From DASVHS01 sp038244815 (GTDB taxonomy: Bacteria; Acidobacteriota; Thermoanaerobaculia; Gp7-AA8): DNA of 64,000 bases. The translations under genes and the position numbers were made by a program. The notes under the pieces were generated by a model. That model was not told the DNA's origin and did not search any database. It saw only the letters and a program-made list of their open reading frames with translations. Below are positions 1-7,895 of this stretch, one piece after another. How positions within the stretch are numbered: position 1 is the first letter of the stretch; each line of letters starts with the position of its first letter. The stretch covers positions 1 to 64,000 of the forward strand of contig JBBRTB010000009.1 of assembly GCA_038244815.1 (NCBI GenBank), in the 5' to 3' direction.

Positions 1-195
1 ATGACGAGGCGGCAGCGAGAGGATTAGGCGCTTCACATCGCCGCGCTCGACCGCTTCGAGCTTGTTCACTACCAGTTCGAGGAATGGCGGCAGCTCGAAA
101 GCCGGATAGTTCGCCAGGGCGTAGACCGCGAGATCGGTGCGCGCGAGCCCCAACATTTCTTCCGGCGACACGGACATTTCACGGACAGTGCTCAT
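1..195 (-). CDS. Phage terminase large subunit, N-terminal part (runs off window)
   Basis: Reading leftward from an ATG at 195, 65 codons stay open to the window edge. The product would be the ATPase/nuclease motor that packages phage DNA. The visible part has an N-terminal region ending in GDVKRLILSLPPRH, which matches the GD-x-K/R-R-L-hydrophobic-PPRHGKS stretch before the Walker A-like loop of large terminases; the loop itself lies beyond the edge. The ATG overlaps the stop of the upstream gene by 4 nt (ATGA), so the two are translationally coupled. Only about 65 residues are visible, so whether the gene is intact cannot be judged. Confidence 0.7.
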   Translation of the reverse strand, partial: MSTVREMSVSPEEMLGLARTDLAVYALANYPAFELPPFLELVVNKLEAVERGDVKRLILSLPPRH

Positions 196-674
196 TCTTC
201 CCTCGGGGATTCCACCGGCACGGGATTCGGAATCCCCAGCAGCGGCCGCGCACGGCGCGCCAGGTACATCTGAGCCATGCGCTCGGCCGTCTCGGCGTCG
301 ATCTGAACGTTTGTGATGTTGATCTCCCGATCGCGGAGGTCGCCCAGGAGCCGCGCCTTGAGCTCGATCAAGCCACGCAGTTCGCGAATTCCAGCCATGG
401 CGGTGCGGAAGTCCTTCTTCTTCTCCGCGAGCGCCTGGAGCCGTATGGCTTCGCCACAGAGCGTCTGCAGCTCGTTCAGGATCGTGTCGCCGGCGTCGGC
501 CGCGGCAGCCGCCCGCACCGCGGAAGGGATGTGTTCCTTCACGTGCTTCGCGATCGTGTCTTTGTTTCGGCCGAATCGCTCAGCCAGGTCGCGCAGAGAT
601 TCCCCGGCGACATGAGCGCGATCGATTTCGCCGCGATTCGGATGCTCGCATACAGAGCAGGAGCCGCGTTTCAT
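192..674 (-). CDS. Small-terminase-like DNA-binding protein with zinc-binding and HTH region
   Basis: 160 aa. The N-terminus carries a Cys pair (CSVCEHPNR) followed by a helix-turn-helix-like stretch (LRDLAERFGRNKDTIAKHVKEH, residues about 28-49), then a helical region and a short charged tail. This arrangement occurs in small phage proteins encoded just before the large terminase, where they recognise the packaging site. The ATG at 674 is preferred over a GTG at 683 because AGGTGG lies 5 nt upstream of it. The gene is coupled by an ATGA overlap to the terminase fragment, which supports a packaging role. A phage transcription regulator is the main alternative. Confidence 0.55.
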   Translation of the reverse strand: MKRGSCSVCEHPNRGEIDRAHVAGESLRDLAERFGRNKDTIAKHVKEHIPSAVRAAAAADAGDTILNELQTLCGEAIRLQALAEKKKDFRTAMAGIRELRGLIELKARLLGDLRDREINITNVQIDAETAERMAQMYLARRARPLLGIPNPVPVESPREE

Positions 675-858
675 GCTGACCACCTGTCCGAACGTCCGGG
701 CATTCGTCCTAGCGTCGTCCGAAGATAGTCAACATGTTGATGTCCGTGTTCTTGTCCGTGTCGTGAACACGAAAGGACGCGAATAGGCGAACTTTGAAAA
801 ACGGCGGAGTCGCTGCAAGCGTTTGAATCTGTGATGTTGTCGTATGCTGAGGCGTACG

Positions 859-947
859 GCCCTGGTGGCGGAATGGGTAGACGCACGGGACTTAAAATCC
901 CGAGCCGCGCGAGCGGCGTGCCGGTTCGAGTCCGGCCCGGGGCACCA
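859..947 (+). tRNA. tRNA-Leu(UAA)
   Basis: The cloverleaf can be folded by eye. The acceptor stem is GCCCTGG (859-865) with CCGGGGC (937-943), then discriminator A and an encoded CCA (945-947). The anticodon stem CGGGA/TCCCG flanks loop CTTAAAA (891-897) with anticodon TAA at 893-895. A long variable arm (903-919) marks a class II tRNA, and the T arm is GCCGG-TTCGAGT-CCGGC (920-936). It should read UUA and, by wobble, UUG, both rare in a GC-rich genome. A possible -10 box TATGCT lies at 843-848. Confidence 0.95.
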
Positions 948-1117
948 TGGGGCACACGGCACGCCTGACTCTCGGCCAGGAGCCTAGAATCCTTCCATGC
1001 ACCATCACGTTCGCCGTCGACGTGGTCATGCCCTCCGGGCTCAACCAGATTTCTGTCGGGGTGATGGACGAGCGCTCGCAGCAGACGGGATTCGAGAGAG
1101 TGGAGATCAGAGACTAG
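947..1117 (+). pseudogene. C-terminal stub of a VWFA-type (Acidobacterial) protein
   Basis: A short open frame ending at TAG 1115-1117 encodes a tail (from about 1001) that reads ITFAVDVVMPSGLNQ then ISVGVMDERSQQTGFERVEI. This resembles the last beta-strands of VWFA-domain proteins common in Acidobacteria, which often end with a motif like 'RIAVGVLDDxSxxTGF'. Everything upstream of about 1000 is unrelated and runs straight into tRNA-Leu, so only the last 40 or so residues remain. It is probably a gene cut by rearrangement or by arrival of the terminase/tRNA segment. The family link is by eye only. Confidence 0.4.
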
Positions 1118-1193
1118 AGATGGCGGTTGCCGATCGCAATTTCCGATCTCCCTTTACAATGTCTGCAAGGTTGCACATGGACGGGAGGGTGTG

Positions 1194-1460
1194 ATGGGTA
1201 CTTGCGACTACTGCGGTACGAGGTTCCCCAAGACGCGCGCGACGAGAAAGTACTGCACGCCGCGCTGCAAGACGAACGCATGTCTGGACCGTAAGCCCAC
1301 GCGGCTGCGCGCCGCGGACGTGCAGGCGATCTACGAGCTGCTCGGATCCGAATTCGATTGTGCGGAAGAGTTGAAGGAGAGGTTGCGCGCCATTCTGGCG
1401 CCGCAGATGCCGCCGATTCCGCTCGACGGGAACCGCGTACTCATTCCGCGGATGGATTGA
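1194..1460 (+). CDS. Small zinc-finger protein, function unknown
   Basis: 88 aa. The N-terminus has CDYCGTRF followed by KYCTPRCKTNAC, a treble-clef-like Cys cluster (CxxC, then CxxxC) seen in small phage and plasmid proteins. A helical half follows (residues 35-65). The ATG at 1194 is chosen over the in-frame GTG at 1191 because GGAGG (1184-1188) is 5 nt from the ATG. A possible -10 (TACAAT, 1155-1160) lies upstream and a strong terminator closes the gene, so it is a single-gene unit. No function can be assigned; nucleic-acid binding is plausible. Confidence 0.6.
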   Translation: MGTCDYCGTRFPKTRATRKYCTPRCKTNACLDRKPTRLRAADVQAIYELLGSEFDCAEELKERLRAILAPQMPPIPLDGNRVLIPRMD

Positions 1461-1479
1461 GGAAAGAGGAAATGAAAAA

Positions 1480-1503
1480 GGGCGCCGGTTTACGGCGCCC
1501 TTT
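1480..1503 (+). terminator. Rho-independent terminator of the zinc-finger gene
   Basis: GGGCGCC (1480-1486) pairs with GGCGCCC (1494-1500) across a 7-nt loop and is followed by TTT. An A-rich stretch precedes the stem, so it may work weakly in the other direction too. Confidence 0.75.
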
Positions 1504-1907
1504 CGGGGTGGGGATGCTACGAACTAGCCCCCTCAGGTTTACTGGAATCCATTTGAAATTTGTACCTCCTCCCCCAAGAATTTCCGGCGGACCCGCAACT
1601 AGCGTGACGTCCATGGTCATCACCCACCTCGCCGGCGTCGCGGACCGGATCGACCGCTCCATCTCGCCCCGTGGTGGAAGGGAGGAGCGGGAACTTGTGA
1701 TCTGTCAAAGAAACGTCTGGAGAAGGAAACAGCTACCGCGGGCGGTTATTGCACCCGTCGCACTCCCTCTCAATTCCATGCATGGATAGCATGATACGTT
1801 TTCCGTTTGAGATTTCAATACAAAATCTCGAGCTTTCTCTCCTGCCACCGCCGTGCCTGGGCCCGAAAACGCTATGCTACACTTCGCACTCCGCGAAGCT
1901 GACTGAC
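1504..1907. other. 404-bp intergenic stretch with no convincing gene
   Basis: No open frame here has a ribosome-binding site or protein-like composition; a 73-codon minus-strand frame (1441-1662) crosses the terminator and is rejected. The segment is more AT-rich than its surroundings. It contains an inverted repeat GAGATTT/AAATCTC (about 1809-1829), a possible -10 TATGCT at 1873-1878, and a small CTTCGC/GCGAAG hairpin (about 1882-1898) in what would be the 5' leader of the cupredoxin gene. Confidence 0.4.
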
Positions 1908-2576
1908 ATGAAACGACTTCTGCCCCTGATGGCCCTTGCAGTTGCTCTGTTTTCGGTCAGGTTGGACGCGGCCACGGTGACCGGAACGGTTGGTTTTGTG
2001 ACGAAACGGGGCCAGCGGCCCGTCGTCGACGAGACGCTGGTCTGGCTGGAGCCGGTCTCGGGAGTCAGGCCGGTGCGCCGGGAACCCGAGTTCGTGCAGA
2101 TGAAGACGAGCAACAAGACGCTGATTCCCCACATCCTGGCCATCCCCGTGGGCTCCACGGTGGCATTCCCGAACGAAGACCCGATCTCGCACAACCTCTT
2201 CTCGCTGTCGGGCGGGAACTCGTTCGATCTCGGCCTTTATCGCCGTGGTCCTGGCAAGAGAGAGAAATTCGACACGCCCGGGATCATCAACGTCTATTGC
2301 AACGTGCATCCGAACATGTCGGCGGTCATCCATGTGATGTCGACCCCGTACTACGGGCTGGCCGATGGGAACGGCCGCTACGTGCTGGACGTCCCCCGGG
2401 GACGTTATCGTCTCGTGGCCTGGAATGAACAGGGCGGCACGAGCGAGACCACGATCGACGTCGGTGCCGCGGGCGTGGCCGTAGCGGCGCTGACGATCGA
2501 CAGCCGCAATTTCCGCGGCAGCGCGCACACGAACAAACTGGGCAAGCCGTATCAGGCCGGTATCAGGGAATATTAA
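1908..2576 (+). CDS. Secreted cupredoxin-like copper protein
   Basis: 222 aa. The ATG at 1908 gives a clean signal peptide (MKRLLPLMALAVALFSVRL, cleavage near AAT), whereas the longer frame from 1749 adds residues that do not fit. After a carboxypeptidase-regulatory-like N-terminal sheet comes a plastocyanin-type fold with putative type 1 copper ligands: His in ISHNLF and the C-x2-H-x2-M cluster in YCNVHPNM. A C-terminal beta domain (GNGRYVLDVPRGRYRLVAW) looks like a carboxypeptidase-regulatory repeat. Relatives are often labelled methylamine-utilisation proteins, but no methylamine genes are nearby. The stop is followed without a gap by the kinase start, so the two are an operon. Confidence 0.75.
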   Translation: MKRLLPLMALAVALFSVRLDAATVTGTVGFVTKRGQRPVVDETLVWLEPVSGVRPVRREPEFVQMKTSNKTLIPHILAIPVGSTVAFPNEDPISHNLFSLSGGNSFDLGLYRRGPGKREKFDTPGIINVYCNVHPNMSAVIHVMSTPYYGLADGNGRYVLDVPRGRYRLVAWNEQGGTSETTIDVGAAGVAVAALTIDSRNFRGSAHTNKLGKPYQAGIREY

Positions 2577-5318
2577 GTGAGCGATCCCGGGGCGGAAGGC
2601 ACGACCAGCCAGGAGGTGCCGGCCGTGCCGGTCTACGCGGTAGAGCGCGCGCGCGTTCCGCTCGTCTTCAAGCTCTTCGGCGTCACCGCACTGCTCATTG
2701 TGGCCGTCGTCGGCATCGCCGTCGCCATCACGATCTCGCGGGCCCGCATCGTTGCCAGCGCCACGGTCGACCGCTCCATCGCCGGCGCCACCAGGCTCTT
2801 CGACGATCTCGAGAAGCAGCGCCTGATCCAGCTCGCCGCGCCCGCACAACTCCTCGGCAACGAGTCCACTTTCTACGCTTACTTGAACGAGAACTTCGTC
2901 ATTCCGGTCCGGGATGGGAAGCCGCCTGATCTCGTCAGCATCAACGACCAGCTCGCCCAGCGCCGCCAGTCCTTTGGCAGCGACCTGCTCATCCTCCTCG
3001 ATGACCAGGGGCGGGTCATCACCCGCACCGACCAGCCCAGTGTGACCGCCCCATCCGGTGAGGACCTCTACGAACAATCACCGATGGTCCGGAGGATCAT
3101 CGACGATCCTCAGGTCCCCGAAGCGGCCGGAGTCATCGTGCTCGGCAAGCGGCTGTTTCATGCGGCGGTGGCGCCTGTAGTCGTGGGTACGCCGCCCGTG
3201 CGCATCGCCTACCTCGTGAACGCGTCAGCCATCGATGAGGGCTTCGCCGACCGGATCGCCGAATCGACGAAAGCGGATGTGCTGTTCATGGCGGCGGGCA
3301 GCGACCTGGTCACGCGATCGCCGGGGGCGCCTCCATTCGGGATGCAGCAGATGAGCGGCGTGAGCGGCATTCTGCGCACGGGCAAACGCATGCCTCCGGT
3401 CACCCAGCGGATCAACGGAGTGTCGTATGTGCTCACCGGTGAGCCGCTGCTGGCCGGAAGCAGGACGGTGGGTGCGGCGGTCTTTCTGCGCTCGCTCGAC
3501 AGCGAGCTCGCACCCTTCCGGCAAATTCAGAACGCGCTGCTGCTCGGCGGAGTCATCGCTCTGCTCGTGGCGTTCATCGCTTCATGGCTGATTACGAAGC
3601 GGATGACCAGCCCGATCGAGCAGCTGGCACGGATGGCCCAGGCGGTGACCGCGGGCGATTACGACGTTCAGCCGCCGGTTGGACGGCGCGACGAGATCGG
3701 CATTCTCGGCCGGGCCTTCGCCAAGATGATCACGTCGCTGCGCGACAAGGCCGAGCTCGAGGATCTGTATCAGCAGATGGCTGCGAAATCGGCCGAGCGC
3801 GAGGCCCATCCGCACGCATCCGAAGCGCCCAGGCTCGATGAGGGAACCGTGATGGTCACCGACCTGCGCGGGCTTCCTGCCACGGTTGGGGAGGGCGATG
3901 CCGCTCAGGTCATCGACTCGGTGGCGCGCGTGATGCGGCTGCAGGAGTCCGAAGTCATCCGCCAGGAGGGCGAGGTCAGGGAGATCGTCGGGCACCGGCT
4001 CATGAGCATCTTCCGTGGCGAGCGCGGGATCATTCACGCCATCCGGGCCTCGCGGGCCATCAACGAGGAACTGGCCACGCACTCCACGCTGGGCATGACC
4101 ATCGGTGTCGGTGTGGCCACCGGTGAGTTCGTAACCGGCTCGGTGGACCTGACCCGGGAAAGCGGCATCGCCGTGGTGGGCAACGCCCCGCTGCTGGCGT
4201 CGCTCTTCGCCTGGCATGCGCCGGGCGGTCATGCATTCATCTCGTACGAGACCGCCCAGGCGGCCGGAGCGGATGTGCTCAACTCATCGACGCGCGAGGA
4301 AGTGCGGCTGAAGTGGCTGGCCAACGCGCTGCCCGTGGCGTCGCTTCCACTCGTCAGCGTGACCACGGGAATGATCCGCTCCATCGGCGGGATGACCTCC
4401 ACGGTGCCGACCGTCAGACTAGGCGGTACGCAGGCCGGCATGACCGCACCCGGCCATGCCGTGGCCGACCTCAATCCCGGCCAGATGTTTGCGAACCGCT
4501 ATCGCATCGAGCAGGTGCTCGGGCGCGGCGGGATGGGCGTCGTCTACAAGGCCTCCGACACGCAGCTCGACGAGACCGTAGCCATCAAGACTCTGCCCGG
4601 CGACGTCATGCAGCGCTCGCCAGAAGATCTGGAGCGGTTCAAGCGCGAGATCCGTCTGGCTCGCAAGATCACCCATCGCAACGTTCTGCGTACGTACGAC
4701 TACGGCGAAGCCGAGGGCGTCTACTTCATCAGCATGGAGTTCGTGCGCGGTTATACGCTTTCAGAGTTGCTGGGGGAGGCGGCGGGGCGGCAGATGGCAC
4801 CCCGCGCGGCCATGGGCATCTCGCGTCAGATCTGCCGTGGACTGCAGGCCGCGCACGAGCAGGGCATCATCCACCGCGACATCAAGCCGCAGAACGTGCT
4901 GATCGACGCCAAAGGCGAAGTGAAGCTCATGGACTTCGGCATCGCCCGCATGACCGAAACGTCCGAGGCCATGACGCAGGCGGGGTTGATCGTGGGGACG
5001 CCGCATTACATGAGTCCGGAGCAGGTGCAGGGAAAGCAACTCGATCCGCGCAGCGACGTCTACGCGCTGGGGGTGCTCATCTACGAGATGCTGGCGGGCC
5101 GGCGGCCGTTCGATTCGTCGTCGTTGACGGGTGTGCTCACCGCGCATATTACCGAGACGCCCAGGCCGCTCATCGATCTCAAGCCGGAGATCGGCGAGAG
5201 AGTGAATGCCATCGTGATGCGCTGCCTGGCCAAAGATCCCAAGGCGCGCTACGGCGATGCCGGCGCGCTCCTGGCCGATCTCGACGCCGTGCAGATTCCC
5301 ACGGCCGCCGCCGCGTAG
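2577..5318 (+). CDS. Receptor-type Ser/Thr protein kinase with sensor, HAMP and degenerate cyclase-like domains
   Basis: 913 aa, GTG start immediately after the cupredoxin stop. Order: cytoplasmic tail; TM1 (about 31-53); periplasmic Cache-like sensor (54-315); TM2 (about 318-337); HAMP (338-395); a class III cyclase-homology region (about 420-590); linker; Hanks-type kinase (640-905). The kinase looks active: glycine loop GRGGMGVVYKA, Lys671 in AIK, HRD 766-768 in HRDIKPQN, DFG at 786-788 and GTPHYMSPEQ. In the cyclase-like region the first metal Asp seems kept (VTDLRG, D429), but the second, expected in G-D-x-hydrophobic, is His473 (VGHRLMSIF), so cyclase catalysis is doubtful. The product probably relays a periplasmic signal to cytoplasmic phosphorylation. 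Confidence 0.85.
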   Translation: MSDPGAEGTTSQEVPAVPVYAVERARVPLVFKLFGVTALLIVAVVGIAVAITISRARIVASATVDRSIAGATRLFDDLEKQRLIQLAAPAQLLGNESTFYAYLNENFVIPVRDGKPPDLVSINDQLAQRRQSFGSDLLILLDDQGRVITRTDQPSVTAPSGEDLYEQSPMVRRIIDDPQVPEAAGVIVLGKRLFHAAVAPVVVGTPPVRIAYLVNASAIDEGFADRIAESTKADVLFMAAGSDLVTRSPGAPPFGMQQMSGVSGILRTGKRMPPVTQRINGVSYVLTGEPLLAGSRTVGAAVFLRSLDSELAPFRQIQNALLLGGVIALLVAFIASWLITKRMTSPIEQLARMAQAVTAGDYDVQPPVGRRDEIGILGRAFAKMITSLRDKAELEDLYQQMAAKSAEREAHPHASEAPRLDEGTVMVTDLRGLPATVGEGDAAQVIDSVARVMRLQESEVIRQEGEVREIVGHRLMSIFRGERGIIHAIRASRAINEELATHSTLGMTIGVGVATGEFVTGSVDLTRESGIAVVGNAPLLASLFAWHAPGGHAFISYETAQAAGADVLNSSTREEVRLKWLANALPVASLPLVSVTTGMIRSIGGMTSTVPTVRLGGTQAGMTAPGHAVADLNPGQMFANRYRIEQVLGRGGMGVVYKASDTQLDETVAIKTLPGDVMQRSPEDLERFKREIRLARKITHRNVLRTYDYGEAEGVYFISMEFVRGYTLSELLGEAAGRQMAPRAAMGISRQICRGLQAAHEQGIIHRDIKPQNVLIDAKGEVKLMDFGIARMTETSEAMTQAGLIVGTPHYMSPEQVQGKQLDPRSDVYALGVLIYEMLAGRRPFDSSSLTGVLTAHITETPRPLIDLKPEIGERVNAIVMRCLAKDPKARYGDAGALLADLDAVQIPTAAAA

Positions 5319-5327
5319 GACCTGGCC

Positions 5328-6133
5328 ATGAATCTCGTGGTCGGCGCGACAGCACTCCCCGGCACGGAGATCTGCTCCCGGTTGTGCGACGACGGCCAGG
5401 ACGTGCGCGCGCTCGTCCGGAGCAACCCGCGTCGCTCGATCAGGCCTGCCACGGCGCGGATACCGTGATCAGCACGGCCGCCAGCATGGTCACGCGGCAG
5501 CCGCACGACTCGTTCGAGAAAACCGACCTCCTGGGCCAGATCAACCTGATCGATGCCGCGGAGCGCAACGACGTCAAGCGATTCGTGCTCGTGTCGATGT
5601 CCGGGAACCTGGAGCGCGACTCGAAGCTGCATCACGCCAAACGCGCCGTCGAAGACAAACTGCGGGAGAGCGGAATCTCCTACACGATTCTCCGTCCCAG
5701 CTGCTTCATGGAGGTCTGGCTTTCGCCCGCGCTCGGATTCGATGCGAAAAGCCGCAAGGCGTCGATCTATGGCGGCGGCGAGAAGGCCATCAGCTTCATC
5801 TCGCTGTTCGATGTCGCGGAGTTCGCGGTGCGCGTTGCCGGCAGCGATAAAGCCGCCAATCACACGATCGAGCTCGGCGGCCCCGAAGCCCTGACGCCGA
5901 ACGAGGTGATCGCCATCTTCGAAAGCGAGAGGGGATCGAAGTTCGATGTCAGGCACGTTCCCGTGGAGACTCTGAGGGAGCAGCACGCCGCGGCCGCGGG
6001 CGAGGTGGAGAAGGCCATGGCCGCGCTGGCCCTCGATTACTGCGACGGCGATTCCATCGAGATGGACGACACCCTGGCGCGCTTTGGGGTCCAGTTGACG
6101 TCCCTGCGCGATTTCGCGCGGAAGTCGCGGTGA
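5328..6133 (+). pseudogene. Broken NmrA-type NAD(P)-binding oxidoreductase
   Basis: From ATG 5328 the frame encodes MNLVVGATALPGTEIC and RALVRSNP, a Rossmann start of the NmrA/atypical SDR family, then stops at 5463-5465. The family sequence resumes in another frame at about 5432 (ASLDQACHGADTVIST) and continues as a well-conserved body to TGA 6131-6133. About 30 residues that normally link these two parts are absent and the frame changes, so an internal deletion with a frameshift has occurred. The glycine motif is also altered (GATALPG instead of GATGxxG). Either a real pseudogene or an assembly error. The downstream acetyltransferase overlaps the stop. Confidence 0.7.
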
Positions 6134-6630
6134 TCCGCCGAGCCACTTCCGGTGACGCCGGCAGGCTGGCCGCGTTCGCGGCCCGTACATTCCACGACAC
6201 GTTCGCTGCCGCGAACCGCCCCGAGGACCTTGCGGACTATCTGGCGAAGACATACGGCGAGGAGCAGCAGGGGCGTGAGATCGGCGATGCGCGCGTCATC
6301 ACCCTGCTGGCCGAGCAAGGATCAGAGCTGGCAGGCTTCGCCCAGATGAAGATCGAAGAGGACAGCCGGATCGAGATCGCGCGCTTCTATGTCCATCGTC
6401 AGTTTCACGGCAGGGGAGTGGCGCAGACGCTGATGCAGGCGGCGATCGCCGAAGCAGCGCGGCTGGGCGTGAAGCAACTCTGGCTCGGCGTGTGGGAGCG
6501 CAACGACCGGGCCATCGCGTTCTATGCGAAGTGCGGCTTTCGCGACGTCGGCAGCCACCCGTTTCTTCTGGGAAGCGATCTGCAGACGGACCGGCTGATG
6601 GCCATGGATCTGGAGAGAGCGGAACGATGA
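6130..6630 (+). CDS. GNAT-family N-acetyltransferase
   Basis: 166 aa. Transfers an acetyl group from acetyl-CoA to an unknown amine. The acetyl-CoA loop is visible as RFYVHRQFHGRGVAQ (residues about 88-102; the Q/R-x-x-G-x-G/A core is QFHGRG), preceded by strand beta4 and followed by the WERNDRAIAFYAKCGF signature of motif B. Its length is typical of single-domain GNATs. The GTG start overlaps the upstream stop (GTGA), so it is translationally coupled to the broken NmrA-type gene. It converges on the flavoenzyme gene with a 10-nt gap and no obvious terminator. Confidence 0.85.
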   Translation: MIRRATSGDAGRLAAFAARTFHDTFAAANRPEDLADYLAKTYGEEQQGREIGDARVITLLAEQGSELAGFAQMKIEEDSRIEIARFYVHRQFHGRGVAQTLMQAAIAEAARLGVKQLWLGVWERNDRAIAFYAKCGFRDVGSHPFLLGSDLQTDRLMAMDLERAER

Positions 6631-6640
6631 AAAATACGTC

Positions 6641-7891
6641 CTAGCTCTTCGTGTCGAACTGGGTCTTGTGCGTTGCCTCGCGCAGGCGATCGAGGTGAAA
6701 CATCGCCGGGACGTCCTTGCCGGAGAGGATCGCCTCCGCCGTCATCTCGCCGACCGCCGGCGAGAGCTTGAACCCATGTCCGGAGCCGCCGCCGGCGATC
6801 CACACGTTCTTCGCGCCGGGATGACGGTCGATGATCAGGTTGCCGTCTGGACTGTTCTCGTACTGGCAGACCTCGGCGGAGAGCACGTCCGCCTTCGCCA
6901 GCTCCGGAAATCTCTCCGCCAGAAACGCACGAGCGCGGGCCAGTCCTTCTTTGCTGGCGTTGCGGTTCTGCGTCGTGGGATCGATCTCGGCGCCGCGCGT
7001 ATCGTCGGCGACCTTGAAATAGTGGCCGTCGATACCGGGGATGCCATAGACGATGCGCTCGCCGAAGTCGATCCAGATGGGAAGGTGGCCGGCCATGTAC
7101 CGGTCGGATCCCTTCGGCGTGGCGAAGTAGAAGACTTCCTGGCGCGTGGGGCGGACGCGCTCGCCGATCACGTCGGGAAAGAGCTTTCCGAGCCACGGAC
7201 CGCAGGCGAAGACGTAGGTATCCGCTTCGATGTGCGAGCCGCCCTCGACGCGCAGGTCCTTCATCACGCCGTTGACGATGGGCCCGGGTTTGACGCTCTC
7301 GGTCTTGTAGGTGCCGCCGGCTTTTTCGAAGGCGTCGCGAACGACGCGGCAGGCGCGACGCGCTTCCAAGGCGCCTGCCTTTCGCTCGAAGTAGACGGAC
7401 TTCACACCTTTGAAATCGATTTGCGGATATTTGCGCGCGGCCTCGGGGACCGTGAACTGGTCGACGACGAATCCGAGGTCGTGCAGGATCGGCAGCGCCG
7501 AGCGGACGTAGGAGTCGTCTCCGCGATGCATCCATAACGCGCCCGTTTCGACGTAAAGAGGATCGGTCGTGGTGGCGGAGAGTTTCTCCCAGAGCTCGAA
7601 GGCGCGTTTGACCATCTGGACATACACACGGTCGGGCCCGTAGATCGCGCGGATGACGCGCGTCTTGCCGCCGGAGCTGGAGAGCGAGTTTCCGGGCCCC
7701 CAGGCATCGACGAGCGTGACGTTCGCACCACGGTTGAGGAGTTGCAGTGCGGTCCAGCCGCCGAATGCGCCGGCGCCGACGACGGCGATATGTGGCTTCG
7801 ACCGTGCCAGCAGCTCCCTCCCGTCGAGCAGGGCCGCGGCGACGGGAATCGCCGCGGCCTGACCGAGAAATTTGCGCCGGGAAAGAGTCAC
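6641..7891 (-). CDS. Tat-exported FAD-dependent amine oxidase (sarcosine oxidase-like)
   Basis: 416 aa DAO-family flavoprotein. The N-terminus has a twin-arginine signal (SRRKFLG then a hydrophobic stretch), so it is probably exported folded. GAGAFGG (39-45) binds the FAD ADP moiety. The C-terminal half matches monomeric sarcosine oxidase: Cys342 (EVCQYENSPDG) sits where MSOX carries its covalent flavin Cys315, and IAGGGSGHGFKLSPAVGE is the conserved flavin loop. By eye, MSOX Lys265 corresponds to Lys293, but MSOX His269 is Asp, so the substrate is probably not sarcosine itself. It lies 4 nt downstream of a TonB-dependent receptor gene, pointing to a joint uptake/oxidation role. Confidence 0.75.
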   Translation of the reverse strand: MTLSRRKFLGQAAAIPVAAALLDGRELLARSKPHIAVVGAGAFGGWTALQLLNRGANVTLVDAWGPGNSLSSSGGKTRVIRAIYGPDRVYVQMVKRAFELWEKLSATTTDPLYVETGALWMHRGDDSYVRSALPILHDLGFVVDQFTVPEAARKYPQIDFKGVKSVYFERKAGALEARRACRVVRDAFEKAGGTYKTESVKPGPIVNGVMKDLRVEGGSHIEADTYVFACGPWLGKLFPDVIGERVRPTRQEVFYFATPKGSDRYMAGHLPIWIDFGERIVYGIPGIDGHYFKVADDTRGAEIDPTTQNRNASKEGLARARAFLAERFPELAKADVLSAEVCQYENSPDGNLIIDRHPGAKNVWIAGGGSGHGFKLSPAVGEMTAEAILSGKDVPAMFHLDRLREATHKTQFDTKS

Positions 7892-7895
7892 CGGC

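Noticed and set aside
671..962. Two minus-strand frames across tRNA-Leu
   Set aside because: They are antisense to the tRNA and resemble the common mis-annotated protein produced by translating tRNA-Leu backwards.
1441..1662. A 73-codon minus-strand frame
   Set aside because: It runs through the terminator at 1480-1503 and has no convincing ribosome-binding site or family features.
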